Positions 1 through 10,297 of a stretch of DNA of 64,000 nucleotides are shown here, in pieces. The notes below the pieces were generated by a model. It saw only the letters and a list, made by a program, of their open reading frames with translations, was not told the origin of the DNA and ran no database searches. The position numbers and the translations under genes are program-made. The stretch lies in assembly GCF_039555335.1 (NCBI RefSeq), contig NC_092628.1, forward strand, positions 74,526,713 through 74,590,712, in the 5' to 3' direction. The stretch's first letter is position 1. Each line of letters begins with the position of its first letter. This DNA is from Amphiura filiformis (Eukaryota > Echinodermata > Ophiuroidea > Amphilepidida > Amphiuridae).

Positions 1-297
1 ATATCTTCAATACGAAAGGTCAAAATTTTCAATTGATCGTCGGCTTTTCATCCCACCTACATACTCTTTAAGTATAAATCATCAGATTTAGTAAGTTTAC
101 TTCGAGTACTGTTAAATATCAAAAATATCAATTTTAATGATTTGCCATAAAATGTGTATTAAATTGCGAATTTCAAAAATCTAAATTATTTGATATCAGA
201 AAGACATTCTCTGTATTCAGAATGCAATTCGATATGTCTGATGTGCTCTAATGTCCCAAAATAAATACTGTCCAAACGTTCATACCCCAGCCCTTAA
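1..297 (+). repeat. Inverted-repeat arm, left copy
   Basis: Reverse complement of 3854-4152 with only scattered substitutions. A third, more diverged copy in the same orientation as this one lies at 4200-4498, and a short relic of the same family is at about 11862-11975. Confidence 0.75.
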
Positions 298-717
298 TAT
301 CATGAATATAGGCGACCAGGTCCTAGAGTGTGATGGTTTTGTAGCAGATGACAGTGCTCATTCAAGCCTGTCAAGGTCAGTTAGTAGCCACTTGCTGAAT
401 GGATGGCCATTATCAGCTATCAAAGAGATGCCTTGTGCAGCTGCCAATCACAGTAGAGGTTTGATAACATTTTGTTAAAACCCAAATGTGATATAAGAAC
501 AAAGCTGTGCATGTTGGTACTTAATTGTTTGGATTCTTATGTTGAAATTCCCTTGTATTAGTATTTTTATGTGTAGTGTATATTGTTCATAAATTATATA
601 GCTTTTAAATTTTGGGCATTTTTGCTCTGTTGCACTGCACCATTATGGAATTTGAGCAAATCAATTACCCAGACAAGCAGGTATACAGTGTATTATTTTA
701 TTTTTATTTCGTATCTC

Positions 718-813
718 AGGAGCACAGCTCACTTGGTAAGGCGTCAGAATTTGGTACACGAGCGCTTCGAACTTTAAATCGGAAGGTGGTGAGTTCGAGC
801 CTCATCACGGTCA
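718..813 (+). repeat. tRNA-derived SINE-like head
   Basis: The segment contains an A-box-like stretch ('gctcacttggtaaggcg', about 727-743) and a B-box-like stretch ('gagttcgagcctc', about 791-803), spaced as in a tRNA with a long variable region. A homopolymer-rich tail follows. No clean 7 bp acceptor stem can be drawn, so this is more likely a tRNA-derived SINE fragment than a working tRNA gene. Confidence 0.45.
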
Positions 814-856
814 CATTAATTTTATAAACCAAATATTGTTCGAACTTTTCATATTT

Positions 857-948
857 GTTTTTCTTTTATTGTTTCTTTTTCTTTGTCTTTTTTTTTCTTG
901 TTTTATTTTTTTTTTTTTTTTTTTTTTCTTTATTTTTCTTTGATTCAT
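857..948 (+). repeat. T-rich low-complexity tract
   Basis: An almost pure pyrimidine run including long oligo-T, about 40 bases beyond the tRNA-like segment. It could be the tail of that SINE-like element. Confidence 0.7.
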
Positions 949-2340
949 ATTGCCAGGGAACTAACGGCCCATTCAGTGATTTTTTCATCTTGACGATCGT
1001 AAAAATCATCAAAATTCAGATTTTGTACAATGATATAGTCAGTAATAATCTTTTGATCATTATATGACTATCATCATCCGAAGAGCAGTTTCAGACCATT
1101 GCTTGGGATTGTTGGGGCCGAGGTTATCTTTTGACTTCTTTTCATGACCGCTGAAGCAGAGTCAAACCTGTCAAGGACACTCGGCGTGAATTGAACTGAT
1201 TTAATTTATATACTGACAGTATATATAAATTAGCTACATGTAGGCCTATTTGAATGGGGCTTCAACTTCGTCGATACTGCCGTTTTCTTGGGTTTTTCCA
1301 TTAAAATTTTTTATAAAAGTAACAATTTGATTTTTTTTTTCACTTTCGCTGGGATCACTGAATGGGGCTTTGCAACGCGATATATTCAAAACTTGTATTC
1401 ACCTACTGTTATAGCATTAATCCGATTATTACACAACTTCGCCAGCGTATTCAAGACATCCAATGCAAATAATCACCTAGATTATGACGTTCATACCGTA
1501 AATATGGCGGAGTACTCAAATTCATTCAACAAAAGCATGATTACAAGCTATTGCAATCTACCGCGACAGCTCGTCTCACACACATAACAAATGCACTATA
1601 GGATCAAATAGGTTGACGACAACGTTTGATTGAATGCACTGCATTGCGCCATGATTACGGTGAAGGACACCGGTTAAAATCCTTTGTATGGAGCTAATCA
1701 ATAATTTCACGCACATCCTCTATTATTGCCCAATTATTGCCCGGGATGATTGCACACTGTAAAAGAGCTATTGTTATAATGTTTGATGAAATCGTGTTTA
1801 ACTATTTGCTTAAGAAAGGCACAATACAGATAAAGCAGACAGATTTACTACATGTGGTACATGTATATATACATATAGGGAATGTGTTCGAGTATTACCT
1901 AATTATAATAGGGGCGTATCCAAAAATGAATTCACACCCCTTTCAAATGTCGAGCCAAAGTGCAGGCCCTATGTGTACGTTACAAGCCCCTTACAGAATT
2001 GTAATATACCTCTTTTAAAAGCAATATTTTAACAGTTGCTAGCGTGGAATCCCTTAATTATTCTCAAAAATTCAGATTGTAATTAACTTTAATGAACTAA
2101 TACAGGGTGTTCCAGAGAAAATTACCGGGTGAATGAATTTAGACATAAGTCGAGAATTAGACGTCGGAATCAAAAAATTTAAAATGTAGCGCGTAGCTCA
2201 TTTTTGCATTATATGCAAATTTTATTTGATTCGGTTGACTGGTTGCGGTGAAATCAACGATTACATATTTAAATGCGGGCATCAATGCAGTTCATTCCAA
2301 GTTTGATCAACAGGTGTTTTTTTTTCATACGAGTCGCTTG

Positions 2341-2625
2341 CGTGTATCACGTGGTTTTATTTGAAACAAACCATAGTGACGAATAAAAACACCCGTCTCT
2401 CAACACGCGATATTCAAAATTCCCGGGCGCCGACATTGTCGAGTGCAATGACGTCCCAGTAATACAATGAAAGGTGACGACAATTGAGCACAAATAACCA
2501 TTGCGTCATTGCACTTAGACAATTCCGGCGCGGGAATTTTGAATATCGCGTGTTGAGAGCCGACTGTTTTTATTCGTTCTTATGGTCAATATGAGTTTGT
2601 TTTAAATAAAACCATGTGCTTCGTC
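2341..2625. repeat. Hairpin repeat with ~105 bp arms
   Basis: About 2345-2447 and 2512-2625 are inverted copies. Both arms contain the motif 'aacacgcgatattcaaaatt' and, further out, 'tggttttatttgaaacaaa' or a close variant. The loop is about 60 bp. It is probably a hairpin MITE nested in the larger element. Confidence 0.6.
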
Positions 2626-2887
2626 CTTTAACCAATCAAGGATCGTAGAGAATTTGACAGTGACGTCAGACGCGATCCAGTCTCTATCTTTCTTTATCTC
2701 TGTGTTTCATTATAGGTGCTGGTGACAAAACCTGTGAAAGAAATGGGGGAGTAAAACGTGCAAAAATTGGCATATCATCTTAATATCGTAATAGGCTTTG
2801 TCTAAATTATAACATTATTTAAGGACCACAGCTTAACAAGGCGCAGTTTATCATGTCTGAAACTGTAAAGAATCTTGGATCTATTTA
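2626..2887. other. Unannotated spacer
   Basis: Nothing recognisable. It is A+T-rich sequence between two nested repeats. Confidence 0.5.
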
Positions 2888-3442
2888 GGGAGGACAGTTT
2901 TTATGGTCTACTGAGCTCAGCAATGCTTTGCTGTCTTCGATAGCGCATTGTATCGGAGAGGTACCTGGCTTTTATCAAAGCCCAAACCCATTAAAGCCTG
3001 TAGAAAACTCTTTTAGGCTCCGCTCAATTGACAACTCTGCTCCGATACAACACATTGACCAAAATATCGATCGAATCAATTTTACGACCATGCTTGAATT
3101 AACAACCCCTTGAAACCTAATTACACCACTTTATGTAAACATAAACTTACACACATTATTTACTTTCTATTGACGACCCGAGACATGCTTATTTAATGAC
3201 CACTTGAGAAGTTGATGAGTGGGTCGTTATGTACTTACTGAACACAAAGGAAATTGATTTTGGTTTTACCATCAACCGTGTTTATAATCCTGCTGCTCTG
3301 CTGAACGCTCCGATAGATACATGTGTATCAGCAAACTCGTATACTGTTCGCTTGTTCCTATCGAACGCTCTAGCGTACATGAACCATTATCGAAGACAGC
3401 AAAGCATTGCTGAGCGAAGTAGACCATAAAAACTGTCCTCCC
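2888..3442. mobile_element. PIF/Harbinger-like MITE, 555 bp, TTA target duplication
   Basis: The ends are inverted copies: left GGGAGGACAG, right CTGTCCTCCC. The inverted similarity continues about 55 bp inward through 'gcaatgctttgctgtcttcga' and its complement. Both ends are flanked by TTA (2885-2887 and 3443-3445). A 3 bp TWA duplication is typical of the PIF/Harbinger superfamily. There is no transposase inside, so it is a non-autonomous copy. It is nested in the 1-4152 element. Confidence 0.65.
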
Positions 3443-3678
3443 TTAATATTTATCTGTTTATGTCAAGGGGAGAATTTTGTGAGGCCTTGGGGATCTGAAA
3501 TAATTGTTTGAAGGACGTGAAATATTTGAATGGACAAAAAAGAACGTGACATAATTTGATGATTTTCTTTTCATTTCTGTCATCCCCGGCATAAATATTT
3601 AACTGGCCGTAAAGAATTTGCCATTGAAGTGACGTCATAATCGGACCATAGCATAAGATGAATACAATTTTTGAATAG

Positions 3679-3804
3679 ATCGCCCTGCACTACAAGCAGA
3701 TTGCATTAATCACCTGTGTATGTCAGCAAACATAGATTGAATACAATACCGCTGATTGAAATCAATGCATCGGTACCGCGTGAACGTTGTAGTGCAGGGC
3801 GATA
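3679..3804. repeat. Short inverted repeat (17 bp arms)
   Basis: 'atcgccctgcactacaa' at 3679-3695 is the exact reverse complement of 3788-3804. The loop is about 90 bp. The origin is unknown. Confidence 0.6.
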
Positions 3805-3853
3805 TATCCGATTAACTACGTCACTTCGACGGCGAATTTCAATTATTGCCTTG

Positions 3854-4498
3854 TTAAGGGCTGGGGTATGAACGCGTTTGGACAGTATTTATTTTGGGAC
3901 ATTAGAGCACATCAGACATATCAAATTGCATTCTGAATACGAAGAATGTCATTCTGATATCAAATAATTTTGATTTTTGAAATTCGCAATTTAATACACA
4001 TTTTATGGCAAATCATTAAAATTGATATTTTTGATATTTAACAGTACTTGAAGTAAACTTTATAAATCTGATGATTTATACTTAAAGTGTATGTAGGTGG
4101 GATGAAAAGCCGACGATCAATTGAAAATTTTGACCATTCGTATTGAAGATATGGCTTTTTTCCCCAAAAACACACAAAAAAATTAGGTCTTTTGGGAAAA
4201 AATCCATATCTTCAATATGAAAGGTCAAAATTTTCAATTGACCGTCGGCTTTTCCTCCCTGCTACATACACTTTAAGAATATATCATTAGATTTATATAA
4301 TTTACTTCAAGGACTGTTATATATCAAAAATTGGAAAAATATCAAATTTTTATAATTTGTCATAAAATTTGTATTATATTGTGATTTTTAAAAAATGAAA
4401 ATTATTTGATATCAGAAAGACATGCTTCGTGTTCAGAATGCAATTCGATAGGTCTGAGGTGCTCTCATGTCCCACAAAAAATACTGTCGAAACGCAAT
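3854..4498. repeat. ~645 bp palindrome built from two arm copies
   Basis: 3854-4152 (right arm of the 1-4152 element) and 4200-4498 are inverted relative to each other around a ~48 bp centre at 4153-4199. The 4200-4498 copy is clearly more diverged. The palindrome ends about 70 bp before the acceptor of the first carboxypeptidase exon. Confidence 0.7.
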
Positions 4499-4566
4499 AA
4501 ACGCTCATTTTGGATCCCTTAAACTAGTTGTCACTTTATGTTGTTGTTGCTCGACTGATCTGATAG

Positions 4567-4787
4567 GATATGGTGGATCGCTTCATCCGTGTGATTATCG
4601 ATTTTTTGGAGAGGGACCGTTAAGCAGCTTTGAATTGGACGCTATTCACAGTTGGATTACCAAACTACAAAATAGAAACACCATTGCTGCATATATCGAT
4701 TTCCAAAGCTATGGTCAGGATTGGCGTTACCCATGGGGATATGTGTGGTTCGAAGAAGATGCTCCACAACCAGATAAAGGAGTCCAG
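4567..4787 (+). CDS. M14 metallocarboxypeptidase, internal exon (partial gene)
   Basis: The exon encodes about 73 residues of a zinc carboxypeptidase of the A/B type, which removes C-terminal amino acids from peptides. The translation reads GYGGSLHPC, then PLSSFELDAI, then AYIDFQSYGQ and YPWGYVWF. These match the family blocks around the disulfide Cys, the 'E..A' helix, the third zinc-ligand strand and the following YPxGY. The acceptor is AG at 4565-4566 and the donor GTTTGT follows 4787. The exon starts after one codon base and ends on a codon boundary. The strand that normally reads IHSYSQ reads FQSYGQ here, so the third zinc ligand (His196 in bovine CPA numbering) is Gln, codon CAA at 4704-4706. 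Exons for the HxxE zinc motif and the Arg/Asn substrate site lie left of the window. Confidence 0.85.
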
Positions 4788-4966
4788 GTTTGTATTTTTG
4801 TGTTCGATTGACGTGATAACAAGGGATTCTTGTCCGAAAAAAAACCTATTTCCCTAAATTTTTCAGTTTCAACATATGTCGCTTGTTGTAATTTATTTGG
4901 GTCCTGTGTCCATTTGAATTGCCATTTCCATTAAAATGTTTCGTTATTTTCATTGATATTACATAG

Positions 4967-5051
4967 GACGACTTGGCGATACGGGCTTTAACTGCTTTAC
5001 AAGTACCTTACGGAACCGTTTATGACCTTGAAGGAGGAAGTTGGGATGGAA
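4967..5051 (+). CDS. M14 metallocarboxypeptidase, penultimate exon
   Basis: 28 codons plus one base. The translation contains DDLAIRALTALQVPYGTVYD followed by LEGGSWDG. It corresponds to the family segment before the mobile loop (bovine CPA 'SLYGTSYKYGS'). The acceptor is AG at 4965-4966 and the donor is GTAAGT from 5052. The preceding exon ends on a codon boundary, so the reading frame runs straight through. The single leftover base joins two bases of the next exon to make AAT (Asn). By ungapped alignment this Asn falls at the position of Tyr248, the mobile-loop tyrosine that contacts the substrate C-terminus. Confidence 0.85.
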
Positions 5052-5410
5052 GTAAGTAACAGTTCAACTGGGCAGTGTCGGTACCATAATTGTTTTGGGG
5101 GAGGCATGGAATGGCAAAAAAAAATCACAACTTGTGTGAAAATTCCCGCAAAATGTGAAAATGTTCGCTATATAGTTAAAATCAAACGCATACTGAATTA
5201 AATCATACCTCATACATAAGACTCGGTCAAAAAGCTCTAGATCGCTAAGTAACTTGTTTGTCGCCCTCTTGTAGTATCGAATCAAGCCGGTTAGTGCTTT
5301 ACATACCAAAGAAAACCGCGGCGTCAACAAACCTCCTTTTTAAAAATTATTGTGTGTCATATTCACATAAATCGTGAGTAAAACTATATTGTTTATGTCA
5401 TGCTTGACAG

Positions 5411-5592
5411 ATTCTGAATCGGGGGTATCCGAAGACTACGCATACGGCACATTGGGCGTGAAATACCCATATCGTATAGAAGTGCGAGATCAGGGAGAAT
5501 ATGGATATCTGCTGCCCGAGACATTGATTGATGATACTGCCATCGAAACGTTTGAGGCTTTGAAAGTCATTGGTACCGATCCCTTGGCTTAA
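5411..5592 (+). CDS. M14 metallocarboxypeptidase, terminal exon
   Basis: The exon runs from the acceptor (AG at 5409-5410) to the TAA stop at 5590-5592. It encodes SGVSEDYAYG, then KYPYRIEVRDQGEYGYLLPE, then a C-terminal helix. EVRDxGxYGxLLP is the hallmark of the M14 C-terminal block, and its Glu (codon 5479-5481) is the general base Glu270. The residue aligned to specificity position 255 (after SGVS) is Glu. Asp at this position in CPB favours Lys/Arg, so Glu would point to basic C-terminal residues if the enzyme were active. Length and end match the usual family C-terminus, so this is the end of the protein. No clear polyadenylation signal was found before the inverted repeat and LINE that follow. 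Confidence 0.88.
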
Positions 5593-5692
5593 GCATAGAT
5601 TTAAAGAGGTACAGATAGCACACCAACAGACAAAGTCCCCACGCTTTTGTATGCTGGAGAAATCGCGCATAATTCATGAGGACCGATCGTTC

Positions 5693-6835
5693 TTAGTCTC
5701 CAAAACAGCCAGTTTGGTTCCGCTCCCTCCACACAAACAGTCTGCCAATGATAACGAATGAGTTCTTTTTGATTTGCTAACACTTTTCCTATGACGTCAT
5801 CCACCACGTGCTGCTCGCCATCTGATTATTCAGCCAGGAGTTCAACCCACTGGCAATCAAGTTCCCGGATGTATTTTTCTAATTACATTCTAATATACTT
5901 TGCATTGTCACCCTCTTAGCCAACCAGAAACGGCGTATGACGCGATATCTGATCTTAATGTATATGGATGTTGCAAAACAAACTGCAATTGAACCAAGAA
6001 AAAACAAAGTTTTTTGTTGTTGCGGGCCCAAGAGTGTTAAATTTAGTGTCTGATATCCAACTGAAGCTTGATGGTAAAACAATTGAGCCTTCAATCTCTG
6101 TTAAGAACCTGGGTGTAACTTTTGATGGTTCAATGAACATGTCCATCCATATTAGTACCCTGTGTAAAACTATCAATTTCCATATTCGCAATCTGTGGCG
6201 CATACGCCGTTTTATTTCTCAGGAAGCCTGCCATCATGCCGTTGAGCACTTGTCCTGTCCCGCATAGACTATGCTAATTCTCTTTTGTTTGGTGCTCGTG
6301 AAGCCGACCTCAAACGGCTACAACGTGTCCAGAATAAGGCGGCCAGGCTATTTTTTGCTTGTGGACGGGACAGGTGCTCTGCGGATCTCCTGAACTCCTT
6401 GCATTGGCTTCAAGTGAAGGACAGAATACAGTTTAAAATATTGTTTATGTGACCTGCTTACTCAGCGACACGGCAACGCACGAAATTAGGCCCAGACTTC
6501 GCTCTTCTTCAGATACAACAAGGCTCTTGGTTCCACGATCAAATAAGAGAGCTGGTAAGCATTTGTTTGCTGTTGCCTCTCCACGGCTCTGGAATGAGTT
6601 GCCTATCCAGTTGAGGGAGGCGGTGTCTGTGCCTGCTTTCAAGCGTTTCCTTAAAACACACAATTGTATTAATGTTGGTTGTATTTGTTTCTTGCTTCAT
6701 TTTTGCCTGTATATTTTGTTAGGCGCTGTGCTAATTGTTTAGAGCGTCATATAAAGTGTTGATTAATAATAAATAATAATTGGCAGACTGTTTGTGTGGA
6801 GGGGGCGTAACCAAACTGGCTGCGGAGGAGACTAA
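5693..6835. repeat. Inverted-repeat pair flanking a LINE fragment
   Basis: 5693-5749 and 6779-6835 are inverted copies (about 57 bp, a few mismatches), both containing 'ccacacaaacagtctgcca' or its complement. The LINE fragment lies exactly between them. It looks like a hairpin element interrupted by the LINE. Confidence 0.6.
5950..6778 (+). pseudogene. 3' end of a CR1/L2-type LINE reverse transcriptase (decayed)
   Basis: The translation in shifting frames follows the C-terminal part of LINE ORF2. Segments are LQLNQEKTKFFVV, SVKNLGVTFDGSMNM, HIRNLWRIRRF (5968-6250), then RIDYANSLLFGAREADLKRL and QNKAARL (about 6260-6350), then RLRSSSDTTRL, VPRSNKRAG, LWNELP and PAFKRFLKTH (about 6495-6660). 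At least one frameshift lies near 6245. A stop at about 6450 and a deletion interrupt the stretch between KILF and the RSSSD block. The 3' end has an AATAAT-type tail at about 6763-6778, as in CR1/L2 elements. It is a 5'-truncated, dead copy. Confidence 0.85.
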
Positions 6836-7200
6836 CAAATCACGCACGTAATCTATGCCTTCGCATGTATCTAATAGAGCGTTGTGTGCCTTCGTGTTAT
6901 GGGCGTAGTATCTTCGCACTGCCACGCGCACTGCATGAAACGATTGTCCCTCATTTAGATTATGCTGGACTTTACCAGTTGGTGAATTGTGTGTAGTTAT
7001 TATTAGTATATCGTCTTAACAAACATTGCAACTAAACTGTATGTCCATATCATGCATGTCTAATTTTTGATCAACAATACATGACACCATCTCTTTTTTC
7101 TTACACCATCTCTTTGCCTCTCTGAGGCTCTTTCCATCAATTATTCTCTCTTTCACCTCTTCCCTCAATATCTCCTTTTCCCTATTGGTCTCTCGTTTGC
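6836..7200. other. Spacer with no recognised feature
   Basis: No ORF, repeat or RNA structure that I can support. Confidence 0.5.
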
Positions 7201-7518
7201 ATCCCTCTCTTCTCTTCTCTTCTCTCCTCTCTCTCCTCTCTCTCTCCTCTCCTCTCCTCCTCCTCTCTCTCTCCTCTCCTCTCCTCTCCTCCTCCTCCCT
7301 CCCTCCCTCCCTCCCTCCCCTCTCCTCTCCTCCTCTCCTCTCCTCCTCTCCTCTCCTCTCCTCTCCTCTCCTCTCCTCTCCTCTCTCTCCTCTCCTCTCC
7401 TCTCCTCTCCTCCTCCTCTCTCCTCCTCTCCTCTCCTCTCCTCTCCTCTCCTCTCCTCTCCTCTCCTCTCCTCTCCTCTCCTCTCCTCTCCTCTCCTCTC
7501 CCATTCTCTCCTCTCCTC
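7201..7518 (+). repeat. (CCTCT)n pentanucleotide microsatellite
   Basis: About 318 bp of nearly pure pyrimidine built from CCTCT/CTCTC units with a CCCT-rich patch at about 7290-7320. The complementary strand is a GGAGA purine tract. The open frames through it (Arg/Glu-rich or Ser/Leu/Pro-rich) are by-products. Confidence 0.95.
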
Positions 7519-8690
7519 AGTGGTATACCATGTATGCTGGGTATGTAAGAGTTTTGATGGAGAACGTATTGCGTCTTGATAAAGATATGATTTTTAACTT
7601 AAATCAGATGAATGGTTTATATCAAAGTAAGGGACAAATTTAGTCATCCATTTAAGGTGTTTTACCTTTATCAATATGTATCGATTAACCGTATCTATGC
7701 TTTATGATTAAAGTCAATATGGTAATATTTATGATGTGGTGTCGTAGATTTGATATTCTAATAGGAATAAATAAACGCTTACTTGATATTTTGATGATAT
7801 CACTGTGATTATTTAATACCATAATACACAATAAGCTACAATAAGTTCGACGCCATAATTTAAATCTACTACTACCTTCAGTACCAATCGAATTTTTCAT
7901 GTTTAAGATGGACAGTGATAACAAGTAAATTCGTTTGATTTATGATGTGTCATTCAGCATCCTGGAGCTGCGTTCGGATAAATTCTGGTGAAATATTATA
8001 CTTTTTTTGAGTTTATGTTTCTGACATCTGATGTAGTTGTATAATTAAGGAGTGCTGCATATTGTTGAGACTAATGTCGTGTCTTAATTAATCTCGTGTC
8101 TCAACTATCCAATGCCATATGCATCTATATTTGAACCACTTCTAGAATCTGTGTTTGAACAATCATATTTCATAATCAGTTATACATTAATATCGAAAAA
8201 ATTGGGAACAAATCTCTTTATTTGATAAATAAAAATACACGATAAACATTTGACATGCTTGAAATAAATATGTATAAAACCGTTTAACCATGTTTTAGCA
8301 GGATTTATGAATTTCTCCTATAGGGTATCAGGGGTGTGATTTTTCCGGATTTTTTTTTTTATTTTTATTTATTTTTTTTGGTCGCTTTTGGAGTGGCCCT
8401 GGACCAAGAGCTAAATGCTTAACAGAGATGTCACATTTCCGGAATTTTCAGTTTCCGGATATGAGAAAATCTCCAATTTTAAAATGAAAATTCCTTAGAA
8501 CCCTGACTGGATGATTTATAGACACACTGTACTGTGCAAAAATGGTGATGCAATTTCTCATGTGTATGTGAATGATATGATACTGGAAGTATTCACAGAT
8601 AATAAATGTTTTTATACTATAAAGTGAAGTATTTTAACAGTTTCTCATTTTTGCATTTTACCCCATGAAATTGCATCTCCAGTGGTGCTC
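7519..8690. other. Spacer with no recognised feature
   Basis: A+T-rich sequence. I see no gene; the small ORFs here lack any family signature. Confidence 0.5.
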
Positions 8691-8892
8691 AAGTGTGGAA
8701 AACCCCTCTGGCTTCGAGGGGCTTCGCCCCCTCGACCCCCCACCGGGGCGTTGACCCTAGACCCCACCAGGGGCCCTTAAGCGGGCCCCTGGACCCCCGG
8801 CCGCAACAGGCGAGAGCTTCGCTCGCTCCGCTTCGCAATTTCATTGCCTTGGGTTTTTTTTCAAAAGCATCAATCACACCCCGGGGGTATAG
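8691..8892. repeat. GC-rich palindromic repeat
   Basis: An abrupt GC-rich island in AT-rich DNA made of small palindromes: 'cgaggggcttcgccccctcg' near 8717, 'ccaggggcccttaagcgggc' near 8768, and 'gcgagagcttcgctcgc' near 8810. It is likely a dispersed repeat fragment. The open frames on both strands through it are composition artefacts. Confidence 0.6.
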
Positions 8893-9022
8893 AATTTAGG
8901 TGTCAAACAATCCCGTCGTGATGCTTAATGATCCCAAGTCCCTCCTCGGGATATTTTAAAGTTTTACCACTGATTCCAATATTGTAGCATTATTACCGGA
9001 ATCAATTAGGAGCCACTATTAA

Positions 9023-9360
9023 AAGGGCATTTCGTGATCCACAGCCTCATCCCCCCCACTTTTCGCAAAAAAGTTGAGATTTTTATATCACTGGAATACT
9101 CTGGCTACATAATGTTTATGTACAAAATATTTCTTGCAGATTAATTCGTTTAGCAAAGATATCGCGAAATTTGAATTTCGTTCTGGTGCACCAGAACGAA
9201 ATTACAACGTATGGAGCAGTGTAATCAGTAATACACGTAATCATGCATAACTCGCAAACGCAAAATCGGAATCAACTGAAATTTTGGGAATATGCTTTTT
9301 TCGTGGATATGTACTGAAAAATGTCATAAAAATAGGATGCTAGGATCACGAAATACTCCT
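9023..9360. mobile_element. TTAA-flanked MITE, family 1 copy A (338 bp)
   Basis: It is bounded by TTAA at 9019-9022 and 9361-9364. The ends form an inverted repeat: left 'aagggcatttcgtgatcc', right 'ggatcacgaaatactcct'. An exact-length relative (338 bp, also TTAA-flanked) is at 22981-23318. Both carry the internal palindrome 'cgttctggtgcaccagaacg'. A TTAA target is typical of piggyBac-type and Kolobok-type transposons; no transposase is present. Confidence 0.8.
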
Positions 9361-9364
9361 TTAA

Positions 9365-9928
9365 TAGCCTATACTAAATCACATATTCACCATACACAGA
9401 CTGTAAAATATTTATTCATTGGGTGGCATTGTCAATACTACGTCTTAGTTACTGTTTTTGTATAATATTAATTCGACAAATTCGTCTTGTTTTTGGAATT
9501 AGTCAAATTCTAATGCTTTCCATTTCAAGCGAAGCCCTGTTTACATGCGAAGTCATTGTCAGTGCAAATTTACCGTTGCGCCTGTATACCCAAATACAAT
9601 TATCAAGTTTTCAGAACCCTAGTTAACAGAATTGATTTCGCGCTTTATTTTTATCCAAGGTCATTTTTAATTCATGTGTAATGTTTTACATAGCAAAAGT
9701 TATACAGGTAATACGTCTCCAATGAAATGAAAATTAAAACCTGCAAAAATAGTAACTTGGAAATACACTTTCACTGACTTTGTTTACGCTAGTCAGCTAA
9801 AGTTGAAAGACAATGGTTAGTGATCCGTCGCGTCCGGTTCCAAGGAATTCAAATATTGCATCCGATTCTCCAGGTGTTAAGTGATTCTTGAGATACGGGT
9901 CCAATATTATTTTTATTTTTTTCATGCC
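9365..9928. other. Spacer with no recognised feature
   Basis: Nothing I can support. The 67-codon ORF at 9423-9626 has no family resemblance. Confidence 0.45.
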
Positions 9929-9932
9929 TTAA

Positions 9933-10293
9933 GGGGGTACTACACCCTTCGATAAATTTGTGTCTATTTTTGCATTTTTCTCAAAAACTAATAACACAGT
10001 GGTAACAAAAGTTATGTATATTATAGGGGCAAAGGAATCCAATTACTACACTGGAATTTCAGTGACCCAAGACAAGCGGTTCGTTATTTATGATAAGAAA
10101 TAAGGTACCGCTAGGATGTACCTCATTTCCGATCATATATACTGAACCGTTTGTCTTGAATCACTGAAATTTCAGTGAAGTAATTGGATTCCTTGCCCCA
10201 ATAATATACATAACTTTTGTTACCAGTGTGTTATTATTTTTTAAAAAAAAAAAAAAAATAGTCACAAATTTACCACAGGAGTGTAGTATCCCC
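9933..10293. mobile_element. TTAA-flanked hairpin MITE, family 2 copy A (361 bp)
   Basis: TTAA at 9929-9932 and 10294-10297 flanks a long inverted repeat. The left end is GGGGGTACTACACCC and the right end GTGTAGTATCCCC. The arms extend about 150 bp each, sharing 'aacaaaagttatgtatatta' and 'aatttcagtga' in inverted order. A shorter copy is at 19375-19581 and a left end is at 62714. Confidence 0.8.
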
Positions 10294-10297
10294 TTAA

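Larger units (their letters stand above)
298..2340. other. Non-coding interior, no gene recognised
   Basis: Apart from the tRNA-like segment and poly-T tract listed below, I see nothing in this stretch that reads as a gene. ORFs are short and of skewed composition. At about 2104 the sequence 'cagggtgttccaga' resembles the terminus of some short Tc1/mariner-type repeats, but no partner end was found. Confidence 0.5.
1..4152. mobile_element. ~4.15 kb element with ~297 bp terminal inverted repeats
   Basis: Positions 1-297 and 3854-4152 are near-identical in inverted orientation. Reading inward from either side gives the same order of landmarks, from 'atatcttcaata' at the outer edge to 'cataccccagccctta' at the inner edge. 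The left arm may continue left of the window. The 3.5 kb between the arms has no convincing coding region; its short ORFs resemble nothing I know. It holds the nested repeats listed separately. The unit looks like a non-autonomous DNA transposon. Superfamily is not assignable because the outer left boundary is cut off. Confidence 0.6.

Noticed and set aside
718-813. Functional tRNA gene with a long variable arm
   Set aside because: A and B boxes are present, but the acceptor stem cannot be paired and a SINE-like tail follows.
7016-7643. Arg/Glu-rich and Ser/Leu/Pro-rich ORFs on the two strands
   Set aside because: They are the translation of the CCTCT microsatellite.
8689-8899. Short overlapping ORFs in the GC-rich island
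   Set aside because: Open on both strands because of GC-rich palindromic composition; no protein features.
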